NCBI RefSeq assembly: GCF_030944405.1
Contig: NZ_CP132339.1
Location: 4,030,001-4,094,000, forward strand
DNA from: Janthinobacterium sp. J1-1
GTDB taxonomy: Bacteria > Pseudomonadota > Gammaproteobacteria > Burkholderiales > Burkholderiaceae_D
Direction of reading: 5' to 3'
DNA length: 64,000 bases
Shown piece by piece: positions 59,407 through 64,000 of the stretch. Each line of letters begins with the position of its first letter. Position 1 is the stretch's first letter. The translations under genes and the position numbers were made by a program. The notes under the pieces are model-generated. The model was not told the origin of the DNA and searched no databases. It saw only the letters and a list, made by a program, of their open reading frames with translations.

Positions 59407-60405
59407 ATGCCTTTGTCAGAAAGCGGCCAGGCCGCTGCCATGGTATTTGATGCATCCACGCTGGCGCAGGCGCGCCGGTTCAACCGCCAGCTGGGCCGGG
59501 CGCCGCGTTTTCGCATCCGCAACCGCGTGATTCCCGTGCTGATCCAGTCGCTGCTGCACCTGTCGCAGCTGATGGGCGCGCGCAAGCTGGCGCGCGCGGG
59601 TATCCGCGCCGAGCGGCGCGTAGTGCACTCCGATGGCATCAATGTGCCGGTACGCATCCTGCAGGGCCTGCGTCCGGCACGAGCCGTGGTGCTCGACTTT
59701 CACGGCGGCGGCTGGGTGATCGGCAATGCGCAGATGAACGATGAGCTGAACCTGGCTACCATCGAAGCCTGCGATGTGGCGGTGGTGTCGGTCGACTACC
59801 GGCTGATGCCGTCCCACACCTTGCAGGACATGCTGGACGACTGCCTGGCGGCCGCGCGCTGGCTTTTGGAGACCCAGTTTGCGGGTCTCCCCATTTTTGT
59901 GGTGGGTGAATCGGCCGGCGGCCACCTGGCGGCAGCGACCCTGCTGCGGCTCAAGCAGTGGCCCGAGCTGCTGGCCCGCGTCAAGGGCGCGGTGCTGTAT
60001 TACGGCGTGTACGACCTGGCCGGCACACCCAGCGTGCGCGCGGCCGGGCCGGATACCTTGTTGCTGCACGGTCCCAGCATGGCCGCTTCGATGCGCATGC
60101 TGACGCCTGGCCTGGATGAAGCGGAGCAGCGCTTGCCGCCGCTGTCGCCGTTGTACGGCGCGCTGGACGGCATGCCGCCGGCCTTGATGATCGCGGGCGA
60201 GCGCGATCCGCTGCGCGACGACACGGTGCTGATGGCGCGGCGCTGGGGCGAAGTGGCCGAGGTGGAAGTGCACTTGCCGCCGGAAGCGGCGCATGGGTTT
60301 ATCCGCTTTCCCATCGCGCTGGCGCGTCAGGTACAGGCGCGCACGCATGCATGGCTCAATGAACGTATCAATGCGCGGATCGCCGCCGTCAGGCAGCCGC
60401 CTTGA
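59407..60405 (+). CDS. Alpha/beta hydrolase of the HSL/acetyl esterase family
   Basis: Protein of 332 residues. The oxyanion-hole motif is FHGGGWVIG, the nucleophile motif GESAGGH, the acid lies in AGERDPLRDD and the base in EAAHGFIRF, so all catalytic parts of a hormone-sensitive-lipase type esterase are present. No signal peptide. An AGGAGG site lies seven bases before the ATG. The last 17 bases overlap the convergent molybdopterin oxidoreductase gene. Confidence 0.9.
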   Translation: MPLSESGQAAAMVFDASTLAQARRFNRQLGRAPRFRIRNRVIPVLIQSLLHLSQLMGARKLARAGIRAERRVVHSDGINVPVRILQGLRPARAVVLDFHGGGWVIGNAQMNDELNLATIEACDVAVVSVDYRLMPSHTLQDMLDDCLAAARWLLETQFAGLPIFVVGESAGGHLAAATLLRLKQWPELLARVKGAVLYYGVYDLAGTPSVRAAGPDTLLLHGPSMAASMRMLTPGLDEAEQRLPPLSPLYGALDGMPPALMIAGERDPLRDDTVLMARRWGEVAEVEVHLPPEAAHGFIRFPIALARQVQARTHAWLNERINARIAAVRQPP

Positions 60406-62686
60406 CCAGTCTCACTGCAATCGATTTCCCCGCCGGCACCATGCTCTCCACCGCATGGTGGGCCAGCGGCAGCAGCGGATTGCACTCGGGATAGTAGCCG
60501 GCGATGCAGCCGGGCGGCACGTCGTAGCCCACCAGCCGCAGGCCATTGACGCGGCGCTCGATGCCGTCCGGCGCCACGCCATGCACGTCGACCAGCGCGC
60601 CTTCGGCAAACCCGAGGCGGATGATGTCGATGGCATTGACCAGCAGCACGCGCCGGCCGCCATAGATGCCGCGGAAACGGTCGTCTTCATTGTAGATGGT
60701 GGTATTGAACTGGCTGTCGCTGCGGATGGTAAACATGCGCAGCACATCGTCGCGCGGGCTGGCCTGGTCCGGGTCTTCCAGCAGGGTTGCCGGCGTGATG
60801 AAATTGGCCAGGCCATTCGGTGTTTTCCATACGCGCTGGGCGGCGGGCACGGGACGGCGAAAACCACCGGGCTGCCACATGCGCGCGTTGAAGTCATGAA
60901 AAATCTCGGGATAGGTCTCGGCGATCGCGTTGCGCACTTCGGCATAGTCGGCCACCCAGGCATCCCACGGCGCCAGCGCAAAGCGTTCGGGCGGCAGCAT
61001 GGCGCGCGCCAGGGCAGCCACGATGGCCGGTTCCGAGCGCAGGGTGTCGGCCGCCGGTTCGGCGCGGCCGCGCGAGCCGTGCATGCAGCCGGTGCTGTCT
61101 TCGACCGAGACGGCCTGCTCGCCGCTGGCCTGGCGGTCTATCTCGATGCGGCCCAGGCAGGGCAGCAAATACGATACCGCGCCCGGCACCAGGTGGCTGC
61201 GATTGAGCTTGGTGGCGATCTGCACCGACAGGCGCAGCTTGCCCCAGGCCGGTTCCAGCACGTCCGTGTCGGGCGCGGCGCGCAGGAAATTGCCGCCCAG
61301 GCTGATAAAGGCCTTTACAGACCCGTCCAGCAGTCCTTCGCAGGCGGTGACGGTGTTGAGGCCTTTGTGGCGTGGCGGCTCGAAGCCATATTGTTTTTTC
61401 AGTTGGGCTAGCGGCGCCAGTTCCGGCTTTTCCGTGATGCCCACCGTGCGCTGGCCCTGCACGTTCGAGTGGCCGCGCACGGGGCAGATGCCGGCGCCCG
61501 GCTTGCCGATATTGCCGCGCAAAAGCAGGAAATTCGACAGCATCTGCACGTTCTGCACGCCGTGGCGGTGCTGGGTCAGGCCCATGCCGAAGATGCCGAT
61601 CACGCGTTCGGCCCTGGCATAGGTCTGTGCCGCCGTTTCCAGATCGGCGCGGCCCAGGCTTGACTCGCGTTCGATATCGAGCCAGGAGGTGGCGCGCGCC
61701 GCGCCGGCGAAATCGTCGAAACCCGAGGTGTGCCCGGCCAAAAAAGGCGCATCGAGCACGCGCGCATTGCCAGCGGCCTGCGCCGCGTCGTCCGCTTCGA
61801 TCAGCGCCTTGCACAGCCCCATCAGTGCCGCACTGTCGCCGCCCGCTTTCACCTGCAGATACTGGGTGGTGATCTGTGTTTCGGCGGGAGTGAGCATGTC
61901 GGCCGGCGACTGCGGATTGGCAAAGTGCAGCAGGCCCGTCTCGCGCAGCGGATTGAAGGTGATCACCGGAATGCCACGCTTGCGCGCTTCCTGCAGCTGG
62001 TGCAGCATGCGCGGGCTGTTGGTGCCCACGTTCTGCCCGAAAAAAAAGATGCAGTCGGCCTGTTCGAAGTCGTCCAGCACCACGGTGCCGATCGGCACAC
62101 CGATGGTCTTCGGCAGCGCCACCGAGGTGCTTTCGTGGCACATATTGGAGCTGTCGGGCAGGTTGTTATTGCCGTACATGCGCGCGGCCAGCTGGTACAT
62201 ATACGACGTTTCCAGCGAGGCGCGCCCGGAACTGTAGAACACCACGCTGCCCGGCGCCATCGGGCGCAGTTCCGCGCCGATTGCCGCAAACGCCGCATCC
62301 CAGCTGGTTTCCACATAACGGTCGCTGGCCGGGTCCCAGCGCAGCGGCACCGTCAGCCTGCCCACGCTTTCCAGTTCATGGTCGCTCCAGGTGCGCAGTT
62401 CGGCCAGGGTATGCTGGCTGAAAAAATCGGCGCCGATTTTCTTGCTGGTGATTTCCCAGGCCGTGGCCTTGGCGCCGCTTTCGCAAAATTCGAACGGATG
62501 CGGATTGGCCGGCTTGGCCCAGGCGCAGCCGACGCAGGCATAGCCTTCGGTCTTGTTCTGGTGCAGCATCAGGCCGCCGCCCTTGAACAGCACGCCTTCG
62601 GTCAGCAGCGCGGCGCCCACCTCCTTGACGGAACCCCAGCCGCCGGCAGGGTGGGGGTAGGGATCGGTATGGCTGGCATTCGTCAT
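60389..62686 (-). CDS. Molybdopterin oxidoreductase, FdhF/YdeP family (copy 2)
   Basis: Protein of 765 residues, a paralogue of the product of 45527-47881. The N-terminal CVGCAWAKP motif, the molybdenum-ligand region SSNMCHESTSVA and the cofactor segment GMGLTQHRHGVQNVQMLSNFLLLRGNIGKPGAGICPVRGHSNVQGQRTVG are all present. The start at 62686 has GGAG seven bases upstream. It is divergent from the OmpR-type regulator gene and convergent with the esterase gene. No accessory subunit gene is near. YdeP has been linked to acid resistance in E. coli; the role here is unknown. Confidence 0.88.
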   Translation of the reverse strand: MTNASHTDPYPHPAGGWGSVKEVGAALLTEGVLFKGGGLMLHQNKTEGYACVGCAWAKPANPHPFEFCESGAKATAWEITSKKIGADFFSQHTLAELRTWSDHELESVGRLTVPLRWDPASDRYVETSWDAAFAAIGAELRPMAPGSVVFYSSGRASLETSYMYQLAARMYGNNNLPDSSNMCHESTSVALPKTIGVPIGTVVLDDFEQADCIFFFGQNVGTNSPRMLHQLQEARKRGIPVITFNPLRETGLLHFANPQSPADMLTPAETQITTQYLQVKAGGDSAALMGLCKALIEADDAAQAAGNARVLDAPFLAGHTSGFDDFAGAARATSWLDIERESSLGRADLETAAQTYARAERVIGIFGMGLTQHRHGVQNVQMLSNFLLLRGNIGKPGAGICPVRGHSNVQGQRTVGITEKPELAPLAQLKKQYGFEPPRHKGLNTVTACEGLLDGSVKAFISLGGNFLRAAPDTDVLEPAWGKLRLSVQIATKLNRSHLVPGAVSYLLPCLGRIEIDRQASGEQAVSVEDSTGCMHGSRGRAEPAADTLRSEPAIVAALARAMLPPERFALAPWDAWVADYAEVRNAIAETYPEIFHDFNARMWQPGGFRRPVPAAQRVWKTPNGLANFITPATLLEDPDQASPRDDVLRMFTIRSDSQFNTTIYNEDDRFRGIYGGRRVLLVNAIDIIRLGFAEGALVDVHGVAPDGIERRVNGLRLVGYDVPPGCIAGYYPECNPLLPLAHHAVESMVPAGKSIAVRLVKAAA

Positions 62687-62800
62687 GGCGGGCTCCGCAG
62701 TGTTGGTTATCCAGTGCACGGTACGTGCGATTGCGGCCCGCCTCTGTGCTGCGCCTAACAGTCAGGGTAAGATGGCGTACTGTCAAAGAGGAGTATCCGG

Positions 62801-63463
62801 GTGCGATTGCTGCTGGTGGAAGATGATCCGATGATCGGCGAGAGCCTGGTCGATGGCCTGCGTGGCGAAAGCTATGCGGTGGACTGGGTGCGCGACGGCC
62901 GCGAGGCGCAGCTGGCGCTCGACGGTTTCGAGTATGACCTGATGCTGCTCGACCTGGGCCTGCCCGGCCTGCAGGGCATGGACGTGCTGCGCGCGGCGCG
63001 CAAGCGCGGGGCCGACCTGCCGGTGCTGATCATCACGGCGCGCGACGGCACGCCGGCCCGCGTCGAAGGCCTCGATGCGGGCGCCGACGATTACCTGGTC
63101 AAGCCGTTCGACCTCGACGAACTGCTGGCCCGCCTGCGCGCCTTGCTGCGCCGGCGCAGCGGCCATACGCGCTCGGTGATCGAGCATGGCGGCGTGACGC
63201 TGGACCTGGCCAGCCATGAAGCGAGCTTTCATGGCGTGCCCGTCAAGCTGGCGCGGCGCGAGTTTTCCGTGCTGCGCGCCTTGCTCGACAATCCAGGCAA
63301 GGTGATCACCAAGAGCCAGTTCGAGGAAAAACTGTACGGCTGGGACAGCGAAGTGGAAAGCAACACCGTCGACGTGTATATCTACCAGCTGCGCAAGAAG
63401 TTCGGCGCCGACCTGATCCAGACCGTGCGCGGCGTCGGCTACAAGATCCGGGTGGCGCCATGA
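62801..63463 (+). CDS. OmpR-type response regulator (QseB/PmrA-like)
   Basis: Regulator of 220 residues. The receiver (about 1-115) has EDDPM, the phospho-acceptor Asp in LMLLDLGLPG and the Lys in LVKPF; the winged HTH (about 125-218) has LARREFSVLRALLDNPGKVITKSQFEEKLYG and SNTVDVYIYQLRKKFG. The start is GTG with GAGGAG upstream. The stop overlaps the ATG of the sensor kinase gene (ATGA). It is divergent from the copy 2 oxidoreductase gene and may control it. Confidence 0.92.
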   Translation: MRLLLVEDDPMIGESLVDGLRGESYAVDWVRDGREAQLALDGFEYDLMLLDLGLPGLQGMDVLRAARKRGADLPVLIITARDGTPARVEGLDAGADDYLVKPFDLDELLARLRALLRRRSGHTRSVIEHGGVTLDLASHEASFHGVPVKLARREFSVLRALLDNPGKVITKSQFEEKLYGWDSEVESNTVDVYIYQLRKKFGADLIQTVRGVGYKIRVAP

Positions 63464-64000
63464 CCAGCATTCGCCACCGCCTGTTGCTGGGCCTCCTGGG
63501 CGCGACCCTGCTGTGCGTGCTGGGGGCCGGCGCCTCGCTGTACTTTTCGCTGCTGGAAGAAACCAATGAGGTGGGCGACCTTCAACTGCGCCAGCTGGCG
63601 GTGGCCGTTCCCGGTGAATTCGCGCCCGATACGGGCCGCCCGTCGCCGCAGGACCCGGAAGAAGCGTTCGTGCTGCAGTCGTGGGACGAGCGCGGCGCGC
63701 TGCTGTATGCGGCCGCCGGCAAGCCACAATTGCCGCGCTATGTGCTGGACGGCTTTACCCGGGTGAAGGTGAACGGCCTGCGCTGGCGCCTGTATGGCGA
63801 AACGCGGCGCGGCCGCTATGTGCAGGTGGCGCAGACCATGAATGTGCGGCGCCACCTGGCGCTCAGCATGGCCTGGCGCGCCGGCTCGCCGCTGCTGGCA
63901 TTCGCCCTGATGCTGGCGCTGGTGATCGTGGTGGTGGTGCGGCGCGCGCTGCAGCCGCTGGACCGCCTGGCCGACAGCGTGGCCGGGCGCTCGCCCGATG
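63460..64000 (+). CDS. Sensor histidine kinase, N-terminal part (cut by window edge)
   Basis: About 180 residues of a membrane sensor kinase are visible. A first helix at about 7-28, a periplasmic segment, a second helix at about 140-160, and then a HAMP-like start (RRALQPLDRLADSVAGRSPD). The kinase core lies beyond the window. The ATG overlaps the stop of the OmpR-type regulator, forming a classical QseBC/PmrAB-like pair. Confidence 0.9.
   Translation, partial: MTSIRHRLLLGLLGATLLCVLGAGASLYFSLLEETNEVGDLQLRQLAVAVPGEFAPDTGRPSPQDPEEAFVLQSWDERGALLYAAAGKPQLPRYVLDGFTRVKVNGLRWRLYGETRRGRYVQVAQTMNVRRHLALSMAWRAGSPLLAFALMLALVIVVVVRRALQPLDRLADSVAGRSPD

Noticed and set aside
57443..59455. 670-codon open frame antisense to the PQQ-PEBP gene
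   Set aside because: The sense protein has signal peptide and two recognisable domains; the antisense frame crosses the terminator and has no support.
1..64000. CRISPR arrays, prophage, insertion sequences, tRNA or rRNA genes
   Set aside because: No regular direct repeats with spacers, integrase, transposase or RNA gene was recognised on either strand.

Overview
The window is a 64 kb piece of a GC-rich (roughly 65%) betaproteobacterial chromosome. The gene types, the intergenic palindromes and the protein sequences suggest Oxalobacteraceae (Janthinobacterium/Duganella/Massilia type); this is an inference from style, not a database result. Genes are densely packed, mostly in short operons with good Shine-Dalgarno sites. 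I see no tRNA, rRNA, CRISPR array, phage or insertion sequence. Both window edges cut genes: an SDR dehydrogenase at the left and a sensor kinase at the right.

Region 1 (1-3904) is an operon of SDR dehydrogenase, GMC flavoprotein, DUF993 aldolase-like protein and UPF0303 protein, probably for a sugar- or polyol-like substrate. Region 2 (3957-16023) looks like one sulfur-scavenging regulon. A sigma-54 activator without a sensory domain (7885-9024) lies among three operons, each preceded by a -24/-12 promoter with the exact GG-N10-GC spacing: a class II aldolase-like gene, a rhodanese plus DszB-like desulfinase pair, and a six-gene TonB receptor/polar amino acid ABC transporter/cystathionine lyase operon. 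A divergent Cro/CI-S24 type regulator with an altered catalytic dyad sits beside the activator, with CTTTAG dyads between them.

Region 3 (16016-30362) is ordinary mixed content: MFS exporters, ankyrin protein plus SodC, LysR/esterase, IclR/cytochrome b561, a haem-oxygenase-like diiron protein, a three-lipoprotein operon (CsgG family, DUF4810, GNA1162/DUF799) with a clear terminator, a DUF6896 protein, a NYN-domain protein, AraC/MFS, TMEM175 and a UBP zinc finger.

Region 4 (30385-40865) is a nine-gene catabolic cluster with a divergent LysR gene. It joins a ChvE/GguAB-type sugar importer and three sugar/cyclitol enzymes (two Gfo/Idh dehydrogenases, one TIM-barrel isomerase/dehydratase) to hydroxyquinol 1,2-dioxygenase, a Dabb protein and maleylacetate reductase. 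This suggests that a cyclitol or sugar-derived ring is aromatised to hydroxyquinol and sent to the beta-ketoadipate pathway.

Region 5 (40943-52772) holds Dps, a secreted metallo-beta-lactamase-fold enzyme and a c-di-GMP/two-component block: GGDEF-EAL protein coupled to a molybdopterin oxidoreductase, PAS histidine kinase with FixJ-type regulator, receiver-only protein, and a second EAL protein with a degenerate GGDEF. A TATAC-N4-GTATA dyad recurs five times in front of these units. Region 6 (52751-64000) has an AraC regulator, a GH3 lipoprotein, YihY, a PQQ-type dehydrogenase fused to a PEBP domain, an esterase, a second molybdopterin oxidoreductase of the same family, and an OmpR-type two-component pair.
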